Shown here piece by piece: positions 1 through 8,878 of a stretch of 64,000 nucleotides of DNA. How positions within the stretch are numbered: position 1 is the first letter of the stretch; each line of letters starts with the position of its first letter. Origin of the DNA: an uncultured Candidatus Saccharibacteria bacterium (GTDB lineage Bacteria; Patescibacteriota; Saccharimonadia; Saccharimonadales; Saccharimonadaceae); assembly GCA_938036625.1 (NCBI GenBank), contig CALHQH010000045.1:12619-76618 (forward strand), written 5' to 3'. A model generated the notes under the pieces. It was not told the DNA's origin. It searched no databases and saw nothing but the letters and a program-made list of their open reading frames with translations. Position numbers and translations under genes: made by a program.

Positions 1-1
1 A

Positions 2-1207
2 GATGAGACAGCACCAGCTGAGCCAAATGATGATCAAGCAGCTGCTCCATCTATTCAGCGTCCGCGTGGCCGCTTTATGGATATTGTGGGTGGGGCAGCT
101 CCAGTTGCTGCAGCTGCCCAAGCGGCCCGCCCACGGGTACGTCGTCAGGGTGCGGTGGTTGAGCCGCTGACAAGTAGTGCACCAGTGGTTGGCATGGATA
201 TTCGTCCTGCACCTGGCTATGAGGCAGCGCAGCATCACGCAGGAGCAGCATCGAGTCCTTCGGCAAGTGATGAGGCTAAAGCGTCTGATGTAGCAACGCC
301 TGATGGAGCGCCATCTGCAGATGCGCTTGACCTCCAGCCTGGCGATGAAAAGCCGCTAAGCTACACACCATTCTTGCCCGATGCTGAGACGAAGGTCGAT
401 AAGCGCCCACTGGGTGGTGCTGATACGCTGGTGGGTGATACACCAACATTGGCCGATACTACTCCGATAGGGATGTATCATGATGAGCCTGGCGCATTCG
501 GCATAGCTCCGGCTGATAATAACGAACCATCGGCACTGCCGCATCTTTTTGCGCCGCATGATGAGCATGCCTCGGCTGAGCAATTCATCGATGCACTGAC
601 AGATACGAGCGAGAATGCGCCATCACTTTATCCGGCCGATGATCACTACCCACTACCCGAGCAAGATACACTAGAGACTGCTACGGCGGATGATGAGCCC
701 ATGTACCAGCTAGAGGATCACTACGGTGCTGACCGGTCGCTCTACCCGGATGACCCAGCCGACTCTCATGAGGCATCGGCTGATGGAGCAGGGCCGCAGT
801 TTGCAGAAGATGAGATTGACCTGAGCCTGCCTGTGCCTGGCCCTGGTGAGCCGGATATTGACTATTACGGCGAAGCGGAGCGAGTCGAGGCTGAGCCAAT
901 GACGATGGAGACTGAGTGGGATGATGAGTCAGCCGCAAATGACCAAGCACACGTCGGCACTATCGAAGAAGCGGCTGCCACTACCCAAAATGGCGATACT
1001 GCGCTCGCCCTCCACCAAGCACTCCAGGAAGAGAACGAAGGCAATGTCGTTGCACCAATCTACAGTGCTGAAGAATTTACTCACGCACCAAAGAAGTCGC
1101 GCCGCCGCCCCGAGCAAGCTGCTGGCTGGATTTGGCTGCTGTGGATCGTCATGCTGTTAGCGCTTGGTGCTGGCCTTGGCGCGGTCTATTACACACTCTT
1201 TACCTAG
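2..1207 (+). CDS. Acidic Pro/Ala-rich protein with C-terminal membrane anchor (5' end outside window)
   Basis: The frame is open from base 2, so the gene starts before the window; the first internal ATG is at 77. The product is low-complexity, rich in Ala, Pro, Asp and Glu. Two similar basic patches read RGRFMDIVGG and, about 40 residues later, VVGMDIRPAP. A basic stretch (KKSRRRPEQ) comes before one hydrophobic segment of about 25 residues ending at the stop. This suggests a tail-anchored protein with a long, probably disordered acidic domain. I do not recognise a family. It lies 35 bases upstream of the helicase gene, which has its own promoter. Confidence 0.7.
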   Translation, partial: DETAPAEPNDDQAAAPSIQRPRGRFMDIVGGAAPVAAAAQAARPRVRRQGAVVEPLTSSAPVVGMDIRPAPGYEAAQHHAGAASSPSASDEAKASDVATPDGAPSADALDLQPGDEKPLSYTPFLPDAETKVDKRPLGGADTLVGDTPTLADTTPIGMYHDEPGAFGIAPADNNEPSALPHLFAPHDEHASAEQFIDALTDTSENAPSLYPADDHYPLPEQDTLETATADDEPMYQLEDHYGADRSLYPDDPADSHEASADGAGPQFAEDEIDLSLPVPGPGEPDIDYYGEAERVEAEPMTMETEWDDESAANDQAHVGTIEEAAATTQNGDTALALHQALQEENEGNVVAPIYSAEEFTHAPKKSRRRPEQAAGWIWLLWIVMLLALGAGLGAVYYTLFT

Positions 1208-1228
1208 CATCAGTGCAGCGGCATCCGG

Positions 1229-1234
1229 TATAAT
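1229..1234 (+). promoter_or_regulatory. -10 box TATAAT of the helicase gene
   Basis: A perfect TATAAT ends 8 bases before the ATG at 1243 and there is no Shine-Dalgarno, so the mRNA is probably leaderless. Confidence 0.6.
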
Positions 1235-1242
1235 AGGCTACT

Positions 1243-3390
1243 ATGGATATACTTGATGGATTAAATGACGCTCAGCGCTCGGCAGTGGTCGCATCTGATG
1301 GCCCGGTCCTAATTCTTGCGGGGGCGGGCAGTGGCAAGACAAAAACACTCACGCACCGTATTGCCTACCTCCTGACAGAGCAAGGTGTCTGGCCCAATGA
1401 AGTCTTGGCTGTTACCTTCACTAACAAGGCAGCCCGTGAGATGCGCCAGCGCCTCTGGCAGATTGCTGGGCATACCCAGGTAAGCTCGCCTCACGCGCCA
1501 CAAACCGATCAACCACCTCGCTCCTTCATGCCGTGGATGGGGACATTCCATGGCATTTGTGTGCGGATTTTGCGGCGTGATGGTGCGGCCATTAGCATTC
1601 CGTCAAATTTCGTGATTTACGACGAAGACGACCGTCAAGGGCTCATCAAACAAGCGATGAAGCAGCTTTCCATTGGTGCAGACAGGCTTAAGCCGCGTGC
1701 TGCCAGTGCAGCAATTAGCAAAGCCAAGAATCAGCTCCTCTCGCCCAGCGACTATGCAGCCAGTGCGCGGTTTCCCTTCCAGCAGGCGGTGGCAGAGATC
1801 TACCAGCTGTATGAGCAGCTGCTGGCCGATGCAGGTGCGCTCGATTTTGACGACCTCCTGCTCGAGACGGTACGCCTCCTGCGAGACCACTCGGTGGTGC
1901 GTCAACGCTACCAAGCGCAGTTTAAGCACATCCTGGTTGACGAATATCAGGACACGAATGCTGCGCAGTATCAGATCATCAAGCTGCTAGTCAACTCACA
2001 GCGCAATATCTGCGTGGTAGGAGATGACTGGCAGTCGATCTATAGCTGGCGTGGCGCAGATTTTACGAATATTCTCAACTTCGAGCGCGACTTCCCGGGG
2101 GCACTGGTGGTGAAGCTCGAGCAAAATTATCGCTCAACGGGCGCCATTCTCGAAGCCGCTGGCAATGTAATCAATAAAAATCAGCAGCGAACGGATAAAA
2201 CCCTCTGGACGGCAGCCGGCCCAGGCGCACCAGTGCAGGTGCAAGCTGCCTATGATGAAGCAGAGGAGGCGTATACCATTGCCAGCCAGATTGCTGCGCA
2301 GGTGGCGATGGGTGAGCGCGACTATAGCGACTTTGCTGTCTTGTATCGCACCAACGCCCAGAGCTATGCCTTTGAGCGAGCTTTCAACCAGCAGCGCGTG
2401 CCATACCAGTTGGTCGGTGGGGTGCGGTTTTATGATCGTAAGGAGATTAAGGATATCTTGGCCTATCTCCGCCTCATCTATCAGCCAAATGACCGTGTGA
2501 GCTTTAGCCGGATCGCTAATGTACCAACGCGGGGCATTGGCGCAACGAGCCTGGAGAAGTTTCTCATCTGGCAGAGTACCAGTGGGCTCGATATCATTAG
2601 TGCGCTGGTCAATGCCCGCCAGGCAGCAGCGCTAACCAAGCGAGCACAGACTGCTCTCGCACAGCTGGGCCAGTTGTTACGTGGCTTCCAAGCGCAGGTC
2701 GAGGCTGCGGCTGATCCAAGCCAATTGATTGATGATGTGATTACCAAGACGGGCTACCGCGACTATGTTCTTGATGGCTCACCCCAGGCCGATGATCGCG
2801 AGGCCAACCTCAGCGCACTGCTGTCTGATGCGCGGGCCTTTGCCAGTATGCCGGACTTTCTTGAGGAAGTTGCGCTTATGTCTTCGGTCGATCAAGCGAC
2901 GGGTGTGCACAGCGTGACGCTGATGACGCTCCACGCTGCCAAGGGGTTGGAGTTTCCGGTGGTGTATATGGTGGGGCTTGAGGATGGCCTATTTCCCAGT
3001 GCTCGGGCGCTCGAGGAGGGGCCAGCCGCACTCGAAGAGGAGCGTCGCCTCTGTTATGTGGGGATGACACGCGCTCGACAGGAGCTCTATATGAGCTATG
3101 CGCAGAGCCGCTTGCAATTTGGTAGCCGCAGCTACAACAGCCCATCACGCTTTCTCGACGATATGGGCATGAGCCTGTCGATGGTGCATACCGAACCAGC
3201 TACATCAGTGTATGACGATGCGCTCGATGAGGTAATGCCGTATGAGGTTGGCGATATGGTGCGGTCGCTCCAGTTTGGCGATGGTGAGGTGATCGACATC
3301 GATGGCATGGCAGTGAGTGTGCGCTTTACAAATGGCTCTACCAAGAAGCTCAATGTGCAGTATGCCCGCCTTGAGAAAATTACTCCCTAG
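1243..3390 (+). CDS. pcrA: UvrD/PcrA-type superfamily 1A DNA helicase
   Basis: ATP-dependent 3'-5' helicase for nucleotide excision repair and replication. The 715-residue length is normal for PcrA/UvrD. Visible motifs in order: Walker A AGAGSGKT (residues 26-33), DEYQDTN Walker B near 232, GDDWQSIYSWRGAD (motif III), QNYRS (motif IV), TLHAAKGLEF (motif V) and YVGMTRAR (motif VI). The last 50 residues form the small tudor-like tail known in PcrA, beginning near VGDMVRSLQFG. The ATG sits 8 bases after a TATAAT. UvrA, its likely repair partner, is encoded at 41 kb. Confidence 0.95.
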   Translation: MDILDGLNDAQRSAVVASDGPVLILAGAGSGKTKTLTHRIAYLLTEQGVWPNEVLAVTFTNKAAREMRQRLWQIAGHTQVSSPHAPQTDQPPRSFMPWMGTFHGICVRILRRDGAAISIPSNFVIYDEDDRQGLIKQAMKQLSIGADRLKPRAASAAISKAKNQLLSPSDYAASARFPFQQAVAEIYQLYEQLLADAGALDFDDLLLETVRLLRDHSVVRQRYQAQFKHILVDEYQDTNAAQYQIIKLLVNSQRNICVVGDDWQSIYSWRGADFTNILNFERDFPGALVVKLEQNYRSTGAILEAAGNVINKNQQRTDKTLWTAAGPGAPVQVQAAYDEAEEAYTIASQIAAQVAMGERDYSDFAVLYRTNAQSYAFERAFNQQRVPYQLVGGVRFYDRKEIKDILAYLRLIYQPNDRVSFSRIANVPTRGIGATSLEKFLIWQSTSGLDIISALVNARQAAALTKRAQTALAQLGQLLRGFQAQVEAAADPSQLIDDVITKTGYRDYVLDGSPQADDREANLSALLSDARAFASMPDFLEEVALMSSVDQATGVHSVTLMTLHAAKGLEFPVVYMVGLEDGLFPSARALEEGPAALEEERRLCYVGMTRARQELYMSYAQSRLQFGSRSYNSPSRFLDDMGMSLSMVHTEPATSVYDDALDEVMPYEVGDMVRSLQFGDGEVIDIDGMAVSVRFTNGSTKKLNVQYARLEKITP

Positions 3391-3414
3391 AACTACCCGC
3401 CATCGGCCAAAAAA

Positions 3415-3423
3415 TGCTATACT
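3415..3423 (+). promoter_or_regulatory. Extended -10 TGCTATACT of the Mur-ligase gene
   Basis: TGC plus TATACT, with 6 bases to the ATG at 3430 and no Shine-Dalgarno. This implies a leaderless transcript. Confidence 0.6.
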
Positions 3424-3429
3424 AAAAAA

Positions 3430-4722
3430 ATGAAAAACACACTTGTAAAGCAGCTGCGCCGCCTCTTGCCCGCAGCGATGATTCACACTCTCGAAGAAGC
3501 GTATCGGCGGAGCCGCATTGCCCTAGTGGCAGCACGCTATGGTAATCCGGCCAAGTATCTGCGCGTTATTGCCGTGACGGGCACAAATGGCAAGACGACC
3601 ACTGTTAATTACATCAATGAAATCCTCAAAGCCGGTGGCCGCCGCACCGCAATGTTTTCCACGGCACTGATCGAGGTGGCAGGTCAGCGCCAGCTCAACG
3701 ACCTCAATGCGACGGTTGGCTCTACCGCGCGGATGCAGCAGTTCTTTGCTGAGGCTAAGCGAGCTAACGTGGACTTCATCGTGTTAGAGATTACCAGTCA
3801 CGCGCTTGATCAGCATAAGCTTGATGGTGTGCCAATTGACGTTGCAGTTATGACCAACCTCACCCAAGATCACCTCGACTACCACAAGACGATGGAGCGC
3901 TATGCCGCCGCCAAAGGTAAACTCTTTGCCCGGAAGCCGCGCTTTATTGTGCTCAATCGTGATGACGAATGGTTTCCATTCTTTGACAAGTACACGGCGC
4001 GTGAGCAGAAGATTACCTATGGCCAAGACGCAGCTGCCACAGCCCGTATTTCGCAGGCAGCGACCCGCAAAGGAGGCGGCAGTGCAATAGTTCTTCTTGG
4101 TGATGCGACAAAGCTACCACTGACAACACATCTCCCAGGAGTGTTTAATATTTACAATATGACGGCTGCAGCGGCTGCTTGCCAATTGCTGGGCGTCGCA
4201 CCAGCAGACATTGCTCGGGGCGTAGCTAACCTCACTGGTGTGCCAGGGCGCTTCGAGCGTGTACCGGTGGATACGCCATATGATGTGGTAGTCGATTATG
4301 CCCACACCCCTGATGCGCTTGAGAAGCTACTGACCTCAGCGCGGGCCATCACCAAGCAGCGTATCATCTTGGTCTTTGGCGCGACTGGTGATCGTGACAA
4401 GGCGAAGCGACCCATCATGGGTGAGATTGCTGCTCGCCTGGCCGATCAGATTATCGTTACCGACGAGGAGAGTTATAACGAAGAGCCAGCTGGCATTCGC
4501 CAGGCAATCCTGCGCGGCATCCACCAGGCTGGCGGGGCAGGCCACACTAGCGAGATTGCCGACCGGCGCGAGGCTATTGCTCAGGCGCTCGCTATTGCTC
4601 AGGCGGGCGATACCATTCTTATCACTGGTATGGGCCATGAGCAATTTCGTATCATCAACGGCCAGCGCCAACCATGGAATGACGCGGCAGTGGTGCGAAG
4701 TTTGGTTGCTGAGCATAAGTAG
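3430..4722 (+). CDS. MurE-like Mur ligase lacking the N-terminal domain
   Basis: ATP-dependent amide ligase of the Mur family, closest in motif content to MurE (UDP-MurNAc-tripeptide synthetase). The P-loop TGTNGKTT is at residues 49-56, whereas in full MurE it lies near 110, so the usual N-terminal UDP-binding domain is essentially absent (430 residues instead of about 490). ITSHALDQH and DYAHTPDALE (near 289) are MurE-type motifs. The substrate-selecting DNPR motif is replaced by TDEESYNEEP (near 344), so the third amino acid, or even the acceptor, cannot be assigned. Cytoplasmic. Own promoter; the next gene is 120 bases downstream. Confidence 0.85.
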   Translation: MKNTLVKQLRRLLPAAMIHTLEEAYRRSRIALVAARYGNPAKYLRVIAVTGTNGKTTTVNYINEILKAGGRRTAMFSTALIEVAGQRQLNDLNATVGSTARMQQFFAEAKRANVDFIVLEITSHALDQHKLDGVPIDVAVMTNLTQDHLDYHKTMERYAAAKGKLFARKPRFIVLNRDDEWFPFFDKYTAREQKITYGQDAAATARISQAATRKGGGSAIVLLGDATKLPLTTHLPGVFNIYNMTAAAAACQLLGVAPADIARGVANLTGVPGRFERVPVDTPYDVVVDYAHTPDALEKLLTSARAITKQRIILVFGATGDRDKAKRPIMGEIAARLADQIIVTDEESYNEEPAGIRQAILRGIHQAGGAGHTSEIADRREAIAQALAIAQAGDTILITGMGHEQFRIINGQRQPWNDAAVVRSLVAEHK

Positions 4723-4804
4723 TAGTGGCATTCTGACCCCTGATATAGTGAGGTTTCAAGGAGGGTTTTTTTCGGGCTATCCACTAGCTTTTTTGCCCGT
4801 ATTT

Positions 4805-4813
4805 TGCTATACT
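4805..4813 (+). promoter_or_regulatory. Extended -10 TGCTATACT upstream of the Rpf-like gene
   Basis: TGC plus TATACT lies 29 bases before the preferred ATG at 4843. A TTG reading frame start at 4804 overlaps this box, which argues against using it. Confidence 0.5.
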
Positions 4814-4842
4814 ACATCGTAGCGTACATTGCTGCGCAGATT

Positions 4843-6012
4843 ATGATACAGTCTATTCCATTTTTGAAATTTCTCTCGCCACGCAATCTTGCTATCGCTG
4901 GTATGATTGCACTGGTTGGTATTGGTCTATGGCGGATTCCGTCCGTCCATGCAGCGTCGCGCCAGCCAGGTAGTGGCGAGCATATCATCACATTGCACGA
5001 AGGCACAGCCAAGCGCGGGTTCTACACCAAGGCGACTACCTTGCGTGATGCGTTGCGTGAGGCGAATGTGCGGCTGGATAGCAAAGATCGCACTGAGCCT
5101 GAGCTTGATACACCACTAGAGAGCGCCTCGTACGAAGTAAACATCTATCGAGCGCGACCAGTGGTGATTCGCGATGGCGGGGCAGATACGAAGCTGATTA
5201 CCGCTTATCGCACAGGCAAGCAGATTGCTGAGCAGGCGGGTATTCCACTGCACGATGAAGACCAAGCGGTGCTGGCTCGCTCGCGCGATATCATTGCTGA
5301 TGGGGCGGCAGAGGTAATGACAATCCGCCGCGCAACGCCCTTTACCCTTGTATTTTATGGCAAAACCATCCAGGCATACACGATGGAGAAGACGGTCGGT
5401 GCAATGCTCAAGGCCAAGAAAATCACCCTGGGTGCTGATGACACTCTCTCAGTGCCAGCGAACGCACCACTGACAGCTGGTATGACGGTAGAGCTCTGGC
5501 GTAATGGCAAGCAGACGGTCACGGTAGAGGAAGAAGTCGACTTCAAGACGGAGGAGATTAAGGATGCCGACCGCGAGCGTGGCAAAAAAGAAGTCAAGAC
5601 CGAGGGCAAAAAAGGCAAGAAAGCCGTGACGTACGAGATTATTATGAAGAATGGCCGCGAAGAGTCACGCAAGCAGCTTAGCAGTGTGGTAACGCAAGAG
5701 CCGGTCAACCGGGTCGAGATCGTTGGGACGAAGAAGAAGTCAGTGGATACTACCTTTGGTGGTGACTTTGCAGGGGCACTAGCGAAGCTACGTAGCTGCG
5801 AAGGGGGTTACACCTCCAACACTGGCAATGGTTACTACGGTGCATACCAATTTGACATCAAGACCTGGGGTGGCTTTGGTGGCTATGCCAATGCAGCAGA
5901 AGCACCACCAGAGGTCCAAGACCAAAAAGCCTGGGAAACGTACCAGCGTCGTGGCTGGCAACCCTGGCCAACCTGTAAGAATAAGATGGGGCTGCAAGAC
6001 ATCTACCGCTAG
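4843..6012 (+). CDS. Secreted G5/DUF348 protein with Rpf-like transglycosylase domain
   Basis: Probable wall-remodelling lysozyme-like enzyme of the YabE/Rpf type. From ATG 4843 the 389-residue protein begins with a basic start and a hydrophobic signal or anchor (about residues 14-34, ending SVHAA). Ubiquitin-like DUF348 repeats follow at about 45-210, then a G5-like segment (EEEVDFKTEEIKD, near 228) with a long Lys/Glu insert. The last 85 residues match resuscitation-promoting-factor domains: LRSCEGGYTSNTGNGYYGAYQF contains the Glu of the lysozyme-like site, and WGGFGG follows. A longer in-frame start (TTG 4804) overlaps the -10 box and is less likely. It sits 21 bases before a related protein with a different C-terminal domain. 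Confidence 0.85.
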   Translation: MIQSIPFLKFLSPRNLAIAGMIALVGIGLWRIPSVHAASRQPGSGEHIITLHEGTAKRGFYTKATTLRDALREANVRLDSKDRTEPELDTPLESASYEVNIYRARPVVIRDGGADTKLITAYRTGKQIAEQAGIPLHDEDQAVLARSRDIIADGAAEVMTIRRATPFTLVFYGKTIQAYTMEKTVGAMLKAKKITLGADDTLSVPANAPLTAGMTVELWRNGKQTVTVEEEVDFKTEEIKDADRERGKKEVKTEGKKGKKAVTYEIIMKNGREESRKQLSSVVTQEPVNRVEIVGTKKKSVDTTFGGDFAGALAKLRSCEGGYTSNTGNGYYGAYQFDIKTWGGFGGYANAAEAPPEVQDQKAWETYQRRGWQPWPTCKNKMGLQDIYR

Positions 6013-6033
6013 CAGCCTAGCTAAGAGAACGAG

Positions 6034-7080
6034 ATGATTACGAAGAGCCTCTATCGTCTGTGGCAGCATCGTCAACCAATGATGGCCTGCCTGCTGGGGC
6101 TGAGTGTCATAAGCGGTCTTATCGTGGCAAGTTATGCTTCGGCTCAGAGCCCAGCAGCAGTGCCAGCTCGACTGGTTACTGTAGTAGAGAATGGTCGAGA
6201 GCGTGCTGTCTACTCGACTGCTTCGTCTGTGCGGGAGCTCATCGCTACCTCAGGTATGAAGATTGATGCCTCGCATGACTCCGTCTCACCTCACCTTGAT
6301 GCGTCGCTTACGCAAGCAGCGCCAACAGTGACAATCCAGCGTGCTCGGTTGGTCACTGTGATAGATGGTAAGAAACGTTCTCGTGTGCTTACCGCAGCAC
6401 AGACGCCGCAGGATATTGCTAAGGCGGCTGGTATGGTACTCTACCGCGAGGATAGAGTCAGCTTCCAGACACCTGGCAACATTGCACTGGATGGGCCAAG
6501 TGAGATGATGACTATTCACCGCGCACCAACACATACAGTGACAGTGGAGGAGCCGATTGCATTTGCGACTGAGACGATCAAAGACAAGCAGCAATTCATC
6601 GGTAGCAAAACAATTAAGCGAGCTGGTCAGCCAGGCATTCGCCGCTTGACTTATACAGTCGAGATGAAGGATGGCACTGAAGTGCAACGCCGCCTAGCAG
6701 CGCAAACAGTGGTAAAGCAGCCGATTGCGCAAGTAGAAGTAGTTGGGACAAAGCCTAAGAATCCATTGACGAAGAGCAAGGGCGCGCATCACTTTACTGA
6801 CAGCAAAGGGGTGAGCCACCGCGAGACATACTACGATTTGCCGATGAATGGTGCGATGCGTAACTGTGGTGGCGGTACCTATACCATTCGCGATGATGGT
6901 GCTAAGGTCGATAAAGACGGCTATATCCTCGTGGCGGCGAATTATCGCAACTACCCACGCTGCTCGGTGGTTGAAACAAGCATGGGCCCAGGCAAAGTGT
7001 ATGATACTGGCAGCTTTGCCACCAAGCATCCGCACGGCTTTGACCTCGCGACGGATTGGACGAAGGCGGATGGGAAGTAG
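6034..7080 (+). CDS. Secreted G5/DUF348 protein with 3D-like C-terminal domain
   Basis: Paralogue of the upstream gene. Signal or anchor segment at about residues 13-38 (ending SYASAQS), DUF348-like repeats at about 45-160, and a G5-like segment starting VEEPIAFATETIKD. The C-terminus differs: instead of an Rpf fold it has a 3D-like domain (named in the family for three Asp), with GPGKVYDTGSF and HGFDLATDW near the end, as in MltA-type murein enzymes. The role in cleaving or binding peptidoglycan is inferred. The start at 6034 lies 21 bases after the previous stop, so the two are probably co-transcribed. Confidence 0.8.
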   Translation: MITKSLYRLWQHRQPMMACLLGLSVISGLIVASYASAQSPAAVPARLVTVVENGRERAVYSTASSVRELIATSGMKIDASHDSVSPHLDASLTQAAPTVTIQRARLVTVIDGKKRSRVLTAAQTPQDIAKAAGMVLYREDRVSFQTPGNIALDGPSEMMTIHRAPTHTVTVEEPIAFATETIKDKQQFIGSKTIKRAGQPGIRRLTYTVEMKDGTEVQRRLAAQTVVKQPIAQVEVVGTKPKNPLTKSKGAHHFTDSKGVSHRETYYDLPMNGAMRNCGGGTYTIRDDGAKVDKDGYILVAANYRNYPRCSVVETSMGPGKVYDTGSFATKHPHGFDLATDWTKADGK

Positions 7081-7192
7081 GCTGTCCTTTCTCTCTTCAT
7101 AGTTGTAGATAATTAGGTGAGAAAATGACAAAAACTGAGAGTAGTCTAGCGGCAGTATAAGAAACTCATGCAGCGCATAATATCGCTAACCC

Positions 7193-7201
7193 TGGTATAA
7201 T
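7193..7201 (+). promoter_or_regulatory. Extended -10 TGGTATAAT of rsmA
   Basis: TGG plus TATAAT with 6 bases to the ATG at 7208. Leaderless arrangement. Confidence 0.6.
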
Positions 7202-7207
7202 ACAACT

Positions 7208-7990
7208 ATGGCATTACAAAATAAAAAATCTCTAGGGCAGCATTGGCTCAAAGACCCGGATATGCTGGCGGCGATTGCCGATGCAGCAGCACTGACCCCT
7301 GATGATACGGTGCTAGAGATTGGCCCAGGACTTGGCACATTGACAAGCCGGCTCCTTGCCCGAGCGGGCAGGGTAATCGCGGTAGAGTACGATGCCAACC
7401 TCGCGCGCAAGCTGCCAGGGCAATTCCCTGGCAAGCAATTAACGGTGGTACATGAGGATATTCTGCAGTTTGACCTTAGTCAGCTTCCCGCTGACTATGC
7501 CGTGGTAGCAAATGTGCCATATTACATTACGAGTAAGATTGTCCAAAAGCTGCTGACAGCCGAGAATAAGCCGCGCCGCACAGTACTGCTGGTGCAGAAG
7601 GAAGTAGCTGAGCGAATTGCTGCTGAGCCTGGTGCAATGAGTCTGCTGGGAGTGAGTGCTCAGCTCTATGCTGAGGCGACGCTCGGCCCAGTAGTGCCAC
7701 GCCAGTTCTTTGTGCCACCACCCAAGGTAGATTCGCAGGTGGTGGTGCTCGAGACGCGTGCTCAGCCTCTCGTGTCGCCAGCGGACGAAAAGGATTTCTT
7801 CCGCGTGGTACGGGCGGGTTTTGTGGCCAAGCGCAAGAAGCTGCGCAGTGCACTGGCGGCAGGCCTTGCACTAGATAAGACAGAAATCGAGACGATACTA
7901 CAGAACGCTGGTATATCGCCAGACTGGCGGGCAGAGGATGTGTCGATTGCCCAGTGGCTCGCTATTATGCAAGAGTGGCGCGCGCAATGA
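7208..7990 (+). CDS. rsmA: 16S rRNA dimethyladenosine transferase RsmA (KsgA)
   Basis: Dimethylates the two adjacent adenosines near the 3' end of 16S rRNA using S-adenosylmethionine during 30S maturation. 260 residues, normal length. It has the typical N-terminal QHWLKD, the SAM-binding motif LEIGPGLGTLT (about residues 37-47), the acidic end of motif II (AVEYD) and the catalytic NVPYYI (NLPY-type, about 102-107). The C-terminal small domain, with AGFVAKRKKLRSAL, is intact. The stop overlaps the next start as ATGA. Confidence 0.95.
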   Translation: MALQNKKSLGQHWLKDPDMLAAIADAAALTPDDTVLEIGPGLGTLTSRLLARAGRVIAVEYDANLARKLPGQFPGKQLTVVHEDILQFDLSQLPADYAVVANVPYYITSKIVQKLLTAENKPRRTVLLVQKEVAERIAAEPGAMSLLGVSAQLYAEATLGPVVPRQFFVPPPKVDSQVVVLETRAQPLVSPADEKDFFRVVRAGFVAKRKKLRSALAAGLALDKTEIETILQNAGISPDWRAEDVSIAQWLAIMQEWRAQ

Positions 7991-8730
7991 TCCGGGCTGA
8001 TCAGCCTACCTGCTTCCCGCCAGAACTCCTCGTTAGCGTGTCATCGCGTAGTGATGGCACAATGCTCGACCGCACGTTAGGTGAGATACACCACCCGCAG
8101 GTAGTGGCACACCGACAGGCCTTCTGCCAGGCGAGCGGGGCCGCATATACGGATGTGGTGTATCAGCGGGTTGTCTATGGCGCAGGCCGCAACTATGACC
8201 AGCTCTGCGAGGTCGATAGCGCTGCGACGACTCGCCACACTGCCGAGGTGGTAGCGGACGGCCTCGTGACGCGCTCGCCTGGAGTGGGGCTATTGTTGCC
8301 GGTGGCTGACTGCGTGGCGACGGGGCTATATAACCCAGTGCAGCGGGTGCTCGCGCTATTGCATCTGGGGCGGCATTCGACACTCTCACCACTGCTTGTT
8401 CGGACAATTGATCGCCTCATTCACGAAGGCTCCCGAGCAGAGGATATCATTGTTTGGATGAGTCCGAGCGCGCAGCGGCAGAGCTATGTGATGCAGTATT
8501 TTGACCAGGCGGCTGACCCAGCCTGGCAGCCCTTTTGCTCGCACGACGCTGATGGTATCCATCTTGACCTGCCGGGCTTTAATGCTGCTGCGTGCCAGCG
8601 CGCGGGCATTGCGCCGCGCAATATCCACATCTCGCCTGTCGATACAGTAACAAACCCTGAGTACTTCTCGCACACAGCGGGTGACACTGGTGGGCGGTTT
8701 GCCGTGCTGGCAATGATGCGGGGGAATTAA
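7987..8730 (+). CDS. PgeF/YlmD-family (Cu-oxidase_4, 'laccase domain') protein
   Basis: Family of zinc-dependent purine nucleoside phosphorylase/adenosine deaminase or peptidoglycan-editing proteins (YfiH/YlmD). ATG 7987 overlaps the rsmA stop as ATGA; an upstream in-frame ATG at 7954 lies inside rsmA and is rejected. Family signs are LPVADCVATGLYNP (metal Cys), ALLHLGRHS (metal His region, usually HAGWRG) and the C-terminal TGGRFAVLAMM. The usual QVHG motif holding the first metal His reads RVVYG here, so one ligand appears to be lost. Activity is therefore uncertain. 247 residues. Confidence 0.75.
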   Translation: MIRADQPTCFPPELLVSVSSRSDGTMLDRTLGEIHHPQVVAHRQAFCQASGAAYTDVVYQRVVYGAGRNYDQLCEVDSAATTRHTAEVVADGLVTRSPGVGLLLPVADCVATGLYNPVQRVLALLHLGRHSTLSPLLVRTIDRLIHEGSRAEDIIVWMSPSAQRQSYVMQYFDQAADPAWQPFCSHDADGIHLDLPGFNAAACQRAGIAPRNIHISPVDTVTNPEYFSHTAGDTGGRFAVLAMMRGN

Positions 8731-8878
8731 TAGCAATCCGCAGATAAACGAACGTCAAACTCCTCCGCGGTATGGCTGCGTTCATACCTTGCAATATATA
8801 ATTACATCAGCTATTCTGTGATAAGAAAAGTTTTGTCCATCGATTGGCTGTGGTGGATACAAAAGAAGGAGTGCAAAC

